A stretch of DNA of 64,000 bases from Lucifuga dentata (GCA_014773175.1 VXCM01001547.1:80510-144509), one strand, 5' to 3'. Shown: positions 13,540 through 25,489, numbered from the stretch's first letter. Notes: a model not told the origin generated them from the sequence alone. Numbers and translations: made by a program.

Positions 13540-13541
13540 TC
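13211..13541. repeat. CTTT satellite block with a 149-bp duplicated unit
   Basis: Three CTTT arrays (13211-13242, 13343-13391, 13492-13541) are separated by two essentially identical 99-bp spacers at 13244-13342 and 13393-13491. The period is 149 bp. Unlike other duplications in this window there is no N between copies, so this may be a true tandem duplication driven by the arrays, or a collapsed or expanded assembly. Confidence 0.93.
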
Positions 13542-13571
13542 ATCCTTCTCATCTCTATAGATCTCTCCAAG

Positions 13572-13590
13572 CCTCTCTCTCTCTCTCTCT
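13572..13590. repeat. Short (CT)n tract
   Basis: About nine CT units continue the pyrimidine-rich plus strand that begins at 13,200. Confidence 0.95.
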
Positions 13591-14663
13591 GTTTATTCAT
13601 CACTATCTTATTTCTTTTCTTTCATTTCATCTCTCACTTTGTTATTTTAGATATTATGCTGTAGTAAATATGGTCTTAAATGATCAATTGAGCAGCTCTA
13701 AAATTAGTTCCTGAATTAAGCATCATTAAACATTACTATGAATATTATCCAAATTATGCAATCAATACGTTAATTGTATTCAGGCTTCTTTTCTGTAATA
13801 CAGACATACAGTAAATAAAAATCACTTTCTCTTCCTTCTCTTTCACTTGCAAACTGTCTTTTCGGGATGATATAACGTATTTTTTTGTAGAATTCACCGA
13901 TCATGTCAGTACACGCATGGACACACGTACACATCTCACTCGTCTCTACTTGCCAAGTGTTGCTAAAAAAAAATCTTCCTGTAGAAGCCTTGAGGAAATC
14001 AATTAAGTATCTTCTGGTGGGTTAACAAAATAATTAAAGGTCTTTTGCTAATTTGAATTAGATATGCTGGAAAATACCATCTAACATGATAGGTAAAGTT
14101 CTTTTTTTTTTTCTTTTTAACAGATTAAAANAAAAATCACCTCCTGCTAAGAGCTCTCACCTCCATCTCTGTTTCTCTCTTCAGTCCCATTTGGGGCCCA
14201 GACTAACAATCAATACCTTTCACCACTAAGGCAATCTGCAATAATAAAGGCATTACTGACAGGGAGAAATAACACCAAATCTTATTAAATATGGAAGATG
14301 GTCTCATCCCTTCTATATCTTCCTGCTGTTGCCTAGGTGAGAATGTAACCGCTCCATTGGACACAGTATAACTCTTGTTTGATCCCTAAATGTTCTGGTA
14401 TGATCAACAGGATCAGGATCAGGGCCTGTGTGTGTCTTACAGGTAGATTTTGGAGATCAACATTCTGCTCAGCTCTCCTACCAGCCATGTATATTTCACA
14501 GGATTGACTTTTATATTCGGGTGGTGGCTCAGAGGAGCACTCATCTTTATTTCATTTGGTGGTGTTTTTAAATTTTAGAAGAGAATTTTTATTTTGTACC
14601 TCTTCCTCATCTTCCTCATCCTCCCTCACAACACCGTCTGCTAAATGAATGTGAAATGACATT
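13591..14663. other. Unique DNA with a single N; possible regulatory patch
   Basis: A single N lies at 14131 inside an A run that follows a T run at 14102-14112. The stretch at 14,185-14,300 (GGGGCCCAGACTAACAATC and following) is less AT-biased and looks like ordinary unique or conserved non-coding DNA. No gene is recognised. Confidence 0.4.
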
Positions 14664-15272
14664 GTGGAGAGAAATTAAGTACATTTATGCAAGTATAGGA
14701 CTTAACTGCAGTTTTGAGATACTTAACTTATCTCCATTTTCAGTATTTACATTTTATGCTACTTTCTTCTCCACTAAATTTAAGAGGAAGTTTTTCCATT
14801 CCTTACTTTTCAGATGAAGACTGCAAAATATTGCTGTTGTTAGGTAGTAACCTCATATCTCATCCTTGTTTTGGCTCATACATTTTACTCATTATCTCAA
14901 GAGATTTAAAAAGGAAAAGAGGTTGCAGGATTAAATCTGTTGTAAGGTGGAGGAAAATATAATTGTTTAACTGACCTAAAAGCAAGAAAACTCTGCAAAA
15001 CTGATGATGCTAAGTTTTCTACAATGACAAGCAAAAACCTTGTGGCACTTTTATTATTTATGCATTAACATGCATCACAAACATGCTAATGATTCCATAA
15101 TTTAAACTCTGTGATAGGAATCATTCTTTGCCATGAATACTACAATTAACTGAGTACAGTTTACTGAATTTTAAGGACAACATTTTAGTGTAATGGAATA
15201 TTTTTTTTCTTTATGGAATTATTATTTCAGTACATCACAGGCTTTCAGTAAAGTGAACACTTCTAGCAATCA
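14664..15272 (+). mobile_element. Fish dispersed repeat, GTGGAAAGTAACTAAGTAC family, near full length
   Basis: The start (GTGGAGAGAAATTAAGTAC) and the following AAGTA/ACTTAA-rich block match the 5' part of a widespread fish repeat. The same order continues through CTTCTCCACTAAATTTAAGAG, a TGCATTAACATGCATCA block near 15,060 and a 3' part resembling TTTTGAATGCAGGACTTTTACTTG. The piece of about 600 bp is old, with many differences, and non-coding. A second copy lies at 18.6-20.0 kb. It is probably a non-autonomous DNA transposon. Confidence 0.75.
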
Positions 15273-15460
15273 GGTTTCTGTTTTTAAGCTTGTAAGGGTG
15301 AGACACAATGGAAATCTCACTCCATTGTTCTTATCTCAAACAGGATAAAGCAGTGCCCATTATCACGTACATTAAAGTTGCAAATGCAATTCAGAAATAA
15401 TATTTTATAGGAAAATTGAAGGTAAAGTGATAATTTATTGAAGGTGAAAATCTGAAGCAC

Positions 15461-15481
15461 AAAAAAAAAAAAAAAAAAAAA
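15461..15481. repeat. Poly-A tract
   Basis: A run of 21 A is visible. No recognisable retroposon body lies upstream. Confidence 0.95.
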
Positions 15482-15639
15482 TCCAGACAACTGTCTTGCA
15501 TGCACTTCACTTCTCTCTCTCCCCAAGCATATGGATTAAAATCTCTGTTGTCTTCAGAGAGCTATCATTGTCTTCTCCACCATGCTGACAGTGTCTTTCC
15601 TTGCATAATTCTTAACTGTACTTCATTCAAGTAGTCTCA

Positions 15640-15895
15640 GAGGGACTATAGGCAGGAGGACGAGCTTTAAAGATCATCAGAGCTCATTACAGCAGGCTCA
15701 CTCTCAGGGGGACAGTTAACCCACAAACACAACAATCTCAACACACCCAGTTACACCCTGTGGTCAATGGAGCCAGCAGTCTTCTCTTTATTTACCCATT
15801 TGTTCATGGTCTTGCTAAATATCTTCACAGGCGCTTGGACAAACCCAATTAGCTGGTAATTGAAAGCTAAATTGAAATGGAGCCATCTCTACAGT
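15640..15895. promoter_or_regulatory. Possible conserved non-coding element
   Basis: A less AT-biased stretch ends in CCAATTAGCTGGTAATTG at about 15848-15865, with two TAAT-type homeodomain cores within 20 bp, and has no coding frame or repeat similarity. This resembles developmental enhancers, but conservation cannot be seen from one sequence. Confidence 0.25.
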
Positions 15896-18645
15896 GCCAG
15901 GATTATTACACATCTATTTACTGTATGAGGATAGCCAAAGCAGAATTCACACTGTACACACACTGCTGCATTGGTCTCCATCCCAAAAACAGTATTTGGA
16001 GAGTTCTGCAGTGCAAAATAAAATGCAGTTTCTACAGTGACTATTTTTACACCAGCTCCAACTTTTCCTTTAAGGTGCAGAGAAATCATCTGTTAAGGTG
16101 GTTTGGTTCTCGTCTCTGATTGGCTGAGCCTCCTACAAAGCTGTTTCCAGATAAAAGTACCAGGAGTGCAACAGATCTGACAGCATTAATGAAAAATCAC
16201 CTCTCACACAGAAACATTGCTAAGGCTTTATTGCTTGGCAGCACAATAACACTTATTACTATATAATTATGTTCCTCAACTTTTATAAAGCAACACTTAT
16301 GTTGTAAAGTCACAGTAAAGAACAGCCTCTGGTGTCGACCGATGAGAAATTAAATACTAGAAAATCAAAGCGTGCCTTTTCCATGTCCTTTCAGTTTATT
16401 CTAAATGTTTTTACATTGTTTGAGGGTGCTGTATATTTAAAAACTTTCAAAATCACAGTTATCACATATGTATCAATTTTCAAACAGAAGAAGGAAAGGA
16501 AGAGACATTCTCTAAAGTTTTGCTCATGGTGAATCAGTAACATACATGAAAGTCACCTGAAAGCAGATAATTGAATTTAAATTGGTGACACATTTCACAG
16601 GTAAAACTCTCACCTAAAATATTCACTGCAATCTGTGTGACAAAAAGCCATTTAACACACTCCAACACTCAATGATCACTGAAGACAATCTTTTCTCACA
16701 TCTTATTTTAACTACCGGAATGGTAAGTTTGTCATAAAATGAAAATTTATGAATAATTAATTCAATTAAAAATTTCGAAGATACTTTTTAGAAAGTAAAT
16801 ATGGAAGCTTAGGTTCATTACTCATTTTCAACAGCAGGTTCATATCTGCATAACATTAATATTAACCATAGTATTTAAAAATTAGCATTACTTAGGAGAT
16901 TCTTACATAATAAAGCTCATGTAATTATTGCACAAATTATTCTGGCATTAATCTATAAAAAAATAAAGCTGCAATAAATCTTTTAGTATCACAGTCTTAA
17001 ATCAAAAAATACACCAACAGTGCATAACATTTCCACAAATTAAGACTAACATTGACACGTTTTGAATTAACTCCAACATCCAATCCACTTCACTGAGACA
17101 ATGAAGGTTTTGCATTATTTCACACTGTATTGCATTGTAAAGTTATGCTGTTCAATCAGGTGAATGTCAAATAATTCTCCAGCTTTTTAAATACCAAGAG
17201 ATAAAAGTCAGAGCAAAAAAAAAAAAAAAAAAAAAAGGGAGAAGAAGAAAGAAAGAAAGAAAACTCAGAGCAATGTTGAAGCACTGGTTCACTTTTCACT
17301 ACTGCATGTTGATACAGACAAACACTTTAGACTTAAAAGCTTGGTATTTCTATATCAGAAATTATATTCAATCTGATCTGCAAACAAATACAAAATTATC
17401 AGAAACCATTTGGCAACAGAACATAAATCTCCACAGCAATGCAGATGTGAATGGTAAAGGGACAGTGAGGTTGATATCTGAGTGAAGTACAAGAATGAAA
17501 TCATTAACTAAACCATTTGGCAACAGCATCTAATATTTGCTCCATCAGACACAGTAAATGAAAACGGGAGGGTGGGTTGATTTTCAACAAAGAACATTTG
17601 TTATCACAGAAGAAAATCAATTCAACAAAATAGAAGCCATTCAGGAGTAGTGTGCATAAAGACACCTGAGTCTGTGCAGGTAGGAGGGGCTCAAGGACGT
17701 TAATACTCGTCCAAGACCTTGGAGGATTTCAGAAATAAAATGTGAGAAAGAAAACAAGCAGCAATTTTCAAAGCTAGGTCCTGAAAAAAGTGTGTGAGAA
17801 ATGTGAATTAAAAGATTGAGAAGAATTATATTAGAGGAATTTATGGGAAACACTGACCTATAGTGGATTAAACATCAGAGGAAATTACAAAAAACATTTA
17901 TCAGCAACATTCATTCGGAAATCTCATTTCAGTCTGTATTTACTGTAGTGGATGTGGCAATCTCATAATAATGCACAACCAGTTAAATACAAATTGCTTT
18001 GCTTGATGAGATTTTGTAAGATGCGATAAACCTTGAAGCACACAATTATCTAGGAGCAAAATTTGTGGACATGTCATGTTTGATATCACTCTAAGGTTAA
18101 ATCCTCAAGTCAATCATAAGAATGACGTTCACATGGTAAAGCACACCATAAATTCTGGGTGAGTGTCATTCTTGAAACTCGGCTTTACTCATTCAAGGTC
18201 TGCACAGGGATTCTGATTAAGGATAAAATTATATATCCTAAAGTTATATACACTATATGTACTGTATGTTTCTTTAATCTTTTGGCAATTTTTACAAGGC
18301 AACTGGGGTGTTAATCTCTCACAGATATCTTTTTTAATCTTTCTTTCTGTCCTTGTAGGTGCACGTGTTTTGATTTATGTGGCTCAGCAGGAGACATGAT
18401 TCTGGCCCCTCATCTGATGGACATGATCGTCCCGGACTCCTTATCTCAACTGCAAAAAAACATTCAACTACAGTACATAGACGGAGAAAAACATAAAGGA
18501 AATTAATACCTATAAACAAAAGAGAAATAATAATTTAACAGAGAAGGATCAAAATGGAGAAGAGAACTGAGTGATGGCTATACATATTTAAATAACTGGA
18601 TTACCTGGGGAAAAAAAAACGCACTTTGTTCAGCCTATAACAAAA
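15896..18645. other. Unique AT-rich DNA with a poly-A/GAAA tract
   Basis: A poly-A tract at 17215-17237 is followed by a short GAAA run at 17246-17262. A reversed CCAAT box (CTGATTGGCTG, about 16116-16126) and GATAAAAG downstream are too weak to call a promoter. No gene or repeat family is recognised. Confidence 0.45.
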
Positions 18646-19994
18646 GGTGGAAAGTAACTAAGAACTTAAGTCATACACTTAAGAACAGATTTGACTGGCA
18701 TGATACATTTTAGACATTATCTCAAGAGCTTTTGAAAGAAAAACAGCTTGGGAATTTACTGTAATGTACAGGAACATTAAATCCTTCAGCTGACCACCTG
18801 TATTTCCAATCTTGAGGACTTTTATTATTTATTCCAATAAGTAACTAAGTACATTTACTTTGTACTACTTATACATAGATTTTGAAGTATTTGTACTTAG
18901 TTTGCAACAGTGCGTTTTGTGCTATGTTCTGCTTTCTCCACTACATTAGAGGGAAATTGTAGACATTGTACTCTTACATTTATCTGAAGGTTGTACTAGT
19001 TTCTTAGCAGATTATGAAAAGTTTCACCATGAGAATAACTTTACAAAACATTGCTGCTCTTTGTAAAAGCCTTCTGTCTCAATGTCTCAGCATTGTTTTA
19101 GCTTGATGGCACATTGCATTTTAGACATTATCCTAAATCTTTTAGAAAAACAGCAAGGATGTAGAATTTCATCTAGAAGACATGTAATCCTTCAGCTGAC
19201 CCAAAACCATGAAAATCCCAAAAACTGTAGATACATGATTTTAACCTATCAGGAAAAACAAACAAACAAACAAACAAACAAAAAAAAACAAAAAACACTT
19301 GTATCTATTTTGGGGCAAAGATTTCATATCTCAAATTTCTTGGATTTTTATTACTATTTGATCACAAAGTTTTCATTCCAAATGCACCAAAATTAAGAAA
19401 TAGATTTTTCACCCACCATTATGAAAAATAGATTCATGTTAATGCATCAATATTTCAGCAAATAGTTTTGCTATTATACTTAAATATATTCAGCATATGA
19501 AAACAACTGTAAAGGGGTTGTGGCTGTAGAGGGAGCTGCACAAAATCAGGGACACTTAAAACCAACATCAGCAAGAAATACCCCTTGTGATGTCATGAGA
19601 GTCATAATATCACAAGGAGTACTTTTTGCTGATGCTGGTAAGGTTTGAAAAATAAAAACACACCTGTAACTTAAAACAAATTCAACCCCCCTCCCCCCAA
19701 AACAATAGAAGTGGCTTCAGTTTCCAAAGGTTGCATCTTTGGCACCAGCAGGAATAACCCTTGTGATGTCCTAAGCATCAGCTTCCATGACTTTACACTG
19801 TCCTCTACAGCTACAACATACAGTAATTTTCACATGCTGAATGGAGCTCCCCATAGGAAATAAACTGATGTGTAAAATCGGTGGTCCCTCTTTATGTAGA
19901 ATTTTGAATGCAGAACTTTAACTTGTGATGTGCTTTTCCATTGTGGTATTAATACTTACTTATGTAAAGAATTTGAGTATCTTTTCAACCACTG
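18646..19994 (+). mobile_element. Composite copy of the GTGGAAAGTAACTAAGTAC fish repeat
   Basis: The start GGTGGAAAGTAACTAAGAAC (18646) and the end AACCACTG (19987-19994) correspond to the two ends of the same family as 14664-15272. Inside, a second 5' end begins near 18838 (AAGTAACTAAGTACATTTAC). The block TTTTAGACATTATC is present twice (near 18,710 and 19,120), so the region is a nested or tandem composite. The 3' part (19,888-19,994) reads TTTTGAATGCAGAACTTTAAC and onward, as expected. A palindromic element sits at 19488-19842. Confidence 0.75.
19488..19842. mobile_element. Palindromic element nested in the fish repeat
   Basis: An outer inverted repeat pairs 19488-19533 (ATTCAGCATATGAAAAC and GGTTGTGGCTGTAGAGGGA) with the reverse complement of 19801-19842. 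A second inverted repeat lies inside: 19561-19591 against 19609-19639, matching at 27 of 31 positions around a 17-base loop. A third related segment, CCCTTGTGATGTC, occurs near 19,757. The arrangement resembles a non-autonomous hairpin-type transposon with no coding capacity. Confidence 0.6.
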
Positions 19995-20750
19995 CAAATA
20001 TCAAAGAATGGTAAATTGCACTTATTTACAGAGGATTTCCTTCCCCCAAAAATAAAAAAAATAAAAGAAGTGACAGGATGGCTACAGGATCATTTGGATC
20101 ACAGAACATGAAAATGAAGATTCATTGAAGCACTCAGTGTCAAACCCCACTCCACCCCCATCCCATATTTACCTGCACTTTATTCATTCAGTAGAGCAGC
20201 CATGCAGTGGTGTGCAGTAAAAGTTTTAAGGTTATTCTGTTGCCAACTTCTCTCCCCAAAGTCATAAGGAGAAGAAGAAGAGTATGATCAGCACTCCCTG
20301 GTCAGTCCTTTGGGGATTACACTGTTCTGATGTTGCCCTCCTTGTTTATGCTGCATTACATTGTTCACACTCTTCTCAACTGAACATACAGAAGACACAG
20401 CCTCTGCAGAGAGACATTCTGCCAGTCTGAACCAGGCCACCATATGTGTCTGATTCTCAGGGTGTATTTCTGTCTGTCAGGCTCTCACTGTTTCTCTAGG
20501 TGCCACATTATGTCACTGTCACTGGCTGGTCATGTTGCTACATGCAGGTTGGGGCCTGATCCAAGTGTTTGCCAAGGGGAGGGTGACATCTGGTGAGCTA
20601 AGTAAACTTAAGCAACTGGGGGAGTAGCTCCATCTGTGCTATTCTGACCTGGACACACAAAGAAAAATATGTCTTGTTTGTGAATACAAACATGTTTGAT
20701 CCAGCTGTGACTAGAATAAGTGATACTCGCACAAATAGCAGTTTCAGCTA
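19995..20750. other. Unique DNA, nothing recognised
   Basis: No transposon or exon was recognised. Short G- and C-runs occur near 20,150 and 20,620. Confidence 0.45.
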
Positions 20751-21248
20751 TCATATATACTCAAGTATTAGCCATGTTTTTTTTTTTTTTAAATCAAATT
20801 TCACAAAGCAAATTGGGGGGTCAGCTTATACACGAGAAATTCAAATTCAATCCCAGAGAAGGAAATTTCCAGAGCTGGAAATACTACCCATGGAAAATAG
20901 TTTAAATCATACATTAGAATGAGATATTTCCTGACTAAACATCTTATCCNTACCCATGGAAAATAGTTTAAATCATACATTAGAATGAGATATTTCCTGA
21001 CTAAACATCTTATCCAGCACATTTTGCGGTGGCCAGCAAGCACCATTGTGATTGGTCAGTTACGGTAATCAGCTGCTGAAATAAATATCATGTTTACCGG
21101 TACCGGTATGTGGATTATTTTCAGAAAATCACAGGAATATTATGAGAATACCCAGGAAAACATGTAATTTGCTAAACAAATAAATTGATGGCACAACATC
21201 AGGGGGTCGGCTTATACATGAGATTGGCTTATAATCGAGTATATATGG
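20751..21248. mobile_element. TA-flanked DNA transposon remnant with Tigger/pogo-like ends
   Basis: The left end CATATATACTCAAGTATTAGCC mirrors the right end GGCTTATAATCGAGTATATATGG (reverse complement), and both are flanked by TA. Subterminal motifs GGGGTCAGCTTATACACGAGA (about 20817-20837) and GGGGTCGGCTTATACATGAGA repeat the outward theme of GGCTTATAC-GAGTATATA ends that I associate with Tc/mariner Tigger-type elements. No transposase frame remains. A T run at 20777-20790 and an assembly duplication at 20885-21015 inflate its length. Confidence 0.7.
20885..21015. other. Assembly duplication across a single N (65 bp)
   Basis: The 65 bases at 20885-20949 recur exactly at 20951-21015, with N at 20950. 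This is an unmerged contig overlap, so the surrounding transposon is really about 66 bases shorter. Confidence 0.92.
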
Positions 21249-22049
21249 TACATTTAAGGGCAGAACATGAAGTTGTGTTCAGTGGGATTTATTCAAAAAT
21301 GCTTAGCTTAATGAAGAAAGGAAATCACTTTAAACATTTACTAATTTCAAAATTAATATCTCACAATTCAAGTCATGTTAGCCATGACAGGCAAAAAAGG
21401 CAGGCAAAACCTCCCACATATATTTTTGCTAAGAAATATTAGTTGTAAAAACAATCCCTAAGCATTCAGTCTGGAATTCAATAGTTTTTAAACCAACCAT
21501 GATAAGAATTGATGACAACATGAGGATGATGCTGATGCAGAAAGGTGCTAATGTTGATATTTCAGACAGTGGTTTAAAGTCTGATCCAATCATGTCATTT
21601 TGGTCACTAACATCCACAAGGAAATACTGTACACTAATTTACAATAAACAAGATCATGTTGTGATATGCAATGGTAATAAACAGTGAAGAGACAAATGGA
21701 GTAAAAAAAAAAAAAAANTTAAAAAAAAAAAAAAAAACTACAGTAAAACTACTGGGATTTGTTTGTGTTTTGATTCATATTTTTCCATTATTAATTTTTT
21801 CACTCTGATTTTTCCCCTTTTTAAATATTTAAAACGAATTGAAAAATACCAGATTTTTAAAATAATGGCTGCTATATATTGGAAATTTCTTCTGTATAAT
21901 TGTCTCATTCAGAACATACAATAAAAGTGTATTATGGTAAAATTAATGCTATGGTCCTCAAATTGAGGAGTAAAATGAAAATTTTCAATGAGACAGACTC
22001 AGGTTCAGTTTGCTTTGCATTTCTCTCCCTCTTTAGACCTGACCTAACT

Positions 22050-22056
<7 letters not shown>
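21249..22056. other. AT-rich DNA with an interrupted poly-A run
   Basis: Two A runs at 21703-21717 and 21721-21737 flank NTT at 21718-21720, a homopolymer-induced contig break. Complementary frames near 21,430-21,690 occur on both strands without motifs. No gene is recognised. Confidence 0.5.

Positions 22057-22102
<46 letters not shown>
22057..22102. repeat. (CA)23 microsatellite
   Basis: An uninterrupted CA tract of 46 bases is visible. Confidence 0.98.
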
Positions 22103-22104
<2 letters not shown>

Positions 22105-23813
22105 TCTCCTCTGCTTCTTCATTACACAGTCTAATTAACTAAAAAACAAGCAGAGAGTTTATATAATTCAGCAGTGGGAACTGCCACGTCTTGATCCAGA
22201 AACATCCAGAGAAACATGGTGACTAAAGCCAGAAACCACCAGGAGAGGGAAAGAAAAAATAAACAGCAGATCTCATCTCCACTGCCACCAGCAGGGCCAA
22301 ACAGCAGCCATCACAGGACAATAAACAAGAAGCTGAAACTATGAAATTCTCCTCACATATTTTATTTCTTCCAGCGTTACATATTAATCAGACATACTTG
22401 TTGTGGGCCAGGCACAGCCAGGGTCTAGGTGGGAGAGCATGGGAGAGCAGGAGGAGGGAAAAAGCATGCAAGAGGAGAAACAGGGTGATGGAGTGAAAGA
22501 TAGAGGTGCAGTTGTGAGGGTTTTGACAGGCAGCTGCTCAGTGAGAGATGTGTAAGATGAAAGACAGTGAGAGAAAAAGAGAGAAATAGGCCGAGAGAGG
22601 AGTCAGAGAGCTGTGACCAAATGCTTGTGTTGAGTGCTTGCTGCTCTGTTGAATTCTCCTGACTGCTCTCCATTAAGCCTGAGTTCAGAAAACAATACAT
22701 AAAGAAAGTTTTCACAGTCCACAGCATATCAAATCCAAAAAAAAACAAAAAAAAAAAACAGCTTGTACAAGCATACCGTCTTGCTTTCATTTCAATAATA
22801 TACCCATGTAAATCCTGAAATCCTGCAAGGACAAGCAAGAATGCAAACATTATTACATGTCTTCATAAAACAACAACATCAAATCTCACAGATTCTTGTA
22901 TGTCCATTGGATTTTTTTAATTTATTAAAACAGTGTGATTGACGAGGTTCAGTGCATATCGAAGCTTAACCAAAGGAGTCAGTATTCCAGCTGGGTTATC
23001 CATATCTTTTTTCTCTTTTCCTCTCACCCTGCCTCACTCCTCCAATAAATTCATTACATGTCTGAATTAATGCATTACAACCCATGCCGGAGATATTAAA
23101 AAATGATAAAAACTAATCCCTCCTCCACAGTCCCATCTGTGGCAGGGTCCTCACACTGAGCTGACCCTGAGCATTCTCTGCTGTCTGTACTGTGAGTTAT
23201 GATATTTGGTGTCTCCGGGATTAGACTTTAATATTTCATTACATACACAAAATCCTACTCTATATATCTCCTCCAGGTGTGTCGCTATTAATCATAGACA
23301 TTGTGAGAATCCAAGGCTGTCTGATACCTCCTAGCTATGTGCTCTACACATGTGAAAAAAATAGAAAAGAATACAGACAAGAGCATCTATATATACAGGC
23401 AGTAACAAATTGTGCAGAGAAACAGGTGCGCATGCATGCACAAACACACGCATATTGTATATACATATAGACAGAAATCGTTCTTTTTCTTTGATTTCTT
23501 AGCTTCTGAAGTAATTCAGGGCCCTGTGTGAGCTCCTGCTCAGTTTGAATGCTTGTCTCTCATCACACTGCTATATTAAATAGCAAAACTATGAATCACA
23601 GTGTGCATTTTCTCCCAGTGGGAGCTGCAACTAAGCAACACATTGACCACAAGCAGCAGCATTATGCCATAACTGGCAGCCCCCTGCTGAAAGCTGAGAT
23701 ACTCATCATGCATGTATGAAACAAACACAGTGCCCATCATAAGGAGCCAAGCGTCCCTTCAGATGTGATCTATTTCCAACGCTTAGCTCTTCAATGCTTC
23801 TCACAGCCAGGAC

Positions 23814-23818
<5 letters not shown>
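22103..23818. other. Unique DNA, possible regulatory patch, no gene
   Basis: A purine-rich stretch at 22,430-22,640 makes a low-complexity frame of 141 codons on the minus strand, which is not taken as a gene. At 23,080-23,260 the sequence becomes more balanced, with ACTAATCCC and GGGATTAGAC (OTX/PITX-type TAATCC cores). That could be a regulatory element but cannot be shown here. Confidence 0.35.

Positions 23819-23854
<36 letters not shown>
23819..23854. repeat. (GA)18 microsatellite
   Basis: An uninterrupted GA tract of about 36 bases is visible. Confidence 0.98.
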
Positions 23855-23856
<2 letters not shown>

Positions 23857-23984
23857 TTATCTCACTGCTCACGTCACAAAGGAGACTGGGGACGTCTCAA
23901 AGTGGAGCAACAGCAACAGAGTAATCTAAAGTAGGGCTGACCACTTCAAACCCAGTATCTCCCTCTCTGCTGTATTAATATTTA

Positions 23985-24860
23985 CAAAAAAAAAAAACCA
24001 AAAAAAAAAAAATCAAAAAACTGGGCTCTACTCAGGTGAACCAGAAGTTGCACATGGAAAAATAAAAATCAATTAAAAAAACAATATGGTTTTGAATCAT
24101 GTTATCTTGCAGAAAGTGTTTACTTGTGAAAATTTACCATGCAACATATATGCCCCTATACCACAGAACAGAAATATTACATATATGGCCATGTGTAAAG
24201 TTAATATGTAAAGTCTCATCTGATATACATTATATACAGGCATATAGATCCCATACAGTGCAAACATATATGGTAGGTATATACAGTATTGTACATGTGC
24301 ATATTTGAATATATCAGATACTGATTTTTGATTATATCCTGATATGCTCTCTTTTACATATTGCTGTCATATATTTTACATACATAAAAATAATTTCAAA
24401 TGTTAAGAAAAACCTTTTCCCCTTACTTAATGGTCTGTGTTCGTTCAACTTAATTTCACCAGAAGTTGTCACAACTCAGAAAGCTTGATGGAAACTGTTA
24501 CGTTAATTTTTTTGTTGGTCCAGAGCATTTGTTTTTAGTGGGTGGGGTCTTAGGCGAACTCATCAAATGAAGGAGAGAAAATGAGTTAACATACTGTACC
24601 TTTCTGATTAAGCTGGGACAACTTGTTTTTTTTTTTTGTTTTTGATCAATGAAAGGAAGAATTGGAGTTAAAATTAGTTACAAAAGAAATGTGAAACATG
24701 TACCAGTATAATGTTTTCAGGATAACTTATGAAATTATGTTTTCAAATTAAAAAGTTTACCAGTCATTTAATTAGAATTTTTATTCTAATACCATGCATC
24801 TGATTAAGTCATAGTTAAAGGTCCCTTGAATTGCTTTTTAGAGTGGATAGAAAATGACTG
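23985..24860. other. A-rich runs and AT-rich DNA
   Basis: Two A runs at 23985-24012 are followed by TA-rich sequence with many ATATG/CATAT motifs at 24,130-24,320. No gene was recognised. Confidence 0.5.
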
Positions 24861-25378
24861 AACAATTTTGACATTTTGTTAACCTAAAGCCTAGAATGAA
24901 AATGCAACAAATCCTTATTTTTTTCATACTACTCTGCACAGAATACATAACAGTTTCAAAATGAAACATTTGTTATAAAATGTTTCTTGCATTAATTAAA
25001 AATAAAAAAAACTGCAATATCTAGGTTTGGCAAGTATCCACCCTCATAAATACAGTGTCACGTAAACTGTCTCAGGAATAACCTCCTGCCTTAACATTGC
25101 CTTCTAGATCACATAATAACTTAATTGTCCAACACCTTTTGGAATCAGTGCAATTAACTTGAGAATTTAAATAAAAACAGCTCCTGTTTTTCCTTCAGAT
25201 TGCAAGTGAAGCCAACAAAATACAGCAGCATGGTTTACAAAAACCTTCCAAAACAAGTCTGTGACAAAGTTGTGGAAGGGCACATGTCAGGTGAGGGATA
25301 TAATATTCCCAAGGTTTTGAATATACCTTGAAGCACTGTTAAGTCCAGGAGTGGAAAATGCAGTAAACATGGGACTTA
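24861..25378 (+). mobile_element. 5' part of a Tc1-like (Tc1/mariner) transposon, truncated
   Basis: The 5' non-coding part matches the usual order of fish Tc1-like elements: TTTTGACATTTTGTTAACC, a TGAAAATGCAAC-type block, then AAGTATCCACCCTC and TCACATAATAACTTAATTGTCC. It leads into a transposase start at 25230. The element breaks off inside the DNA-binding domain. The catalytic DDE part and the right terminal repeat are absent, so it cannot move on its own. Confidence 0.85.
25230..25378 (+). pseudogene. Tc1-like transposase, N-terminal fragment with a stop
   Basis: From ATG 25230 the frame reads MVYKNLPKQVCDKVVEGHMS and continues through GEGYNIPKVLNIP. This fits the first helix-turn-helix (paired-like) DNA-binding region of Tc1 transposases, where SGEGY-K-I-LN-P-STVKS is typical. 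Codon 34 is TGA (25329-25331), and STVKS follows in the same frame, so the stop is an in-frame nonsense change. Only about 50 of the usual roughly 340 residues remain, without the DDE catalytic core. Confidence 0.85.
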
Positions 25379-25489
25379 CAGTACACACAATATGACAGAC
25401 ATACAAGTATACCATAGCATGATCCATATATGAACACTCCATGTTTGAAATATAGATATTTATGATATATGACATATATAATTCCCATA

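Noticed and set aside
22425..22850. 141-codon minus-strand frame, the second longest on that strand after low-complexity ones
   Set aside because: It is the complement of a purine-rich stretch and a poly-A run, giving Ser/Leu/Phe-rich low-complexity sequence.
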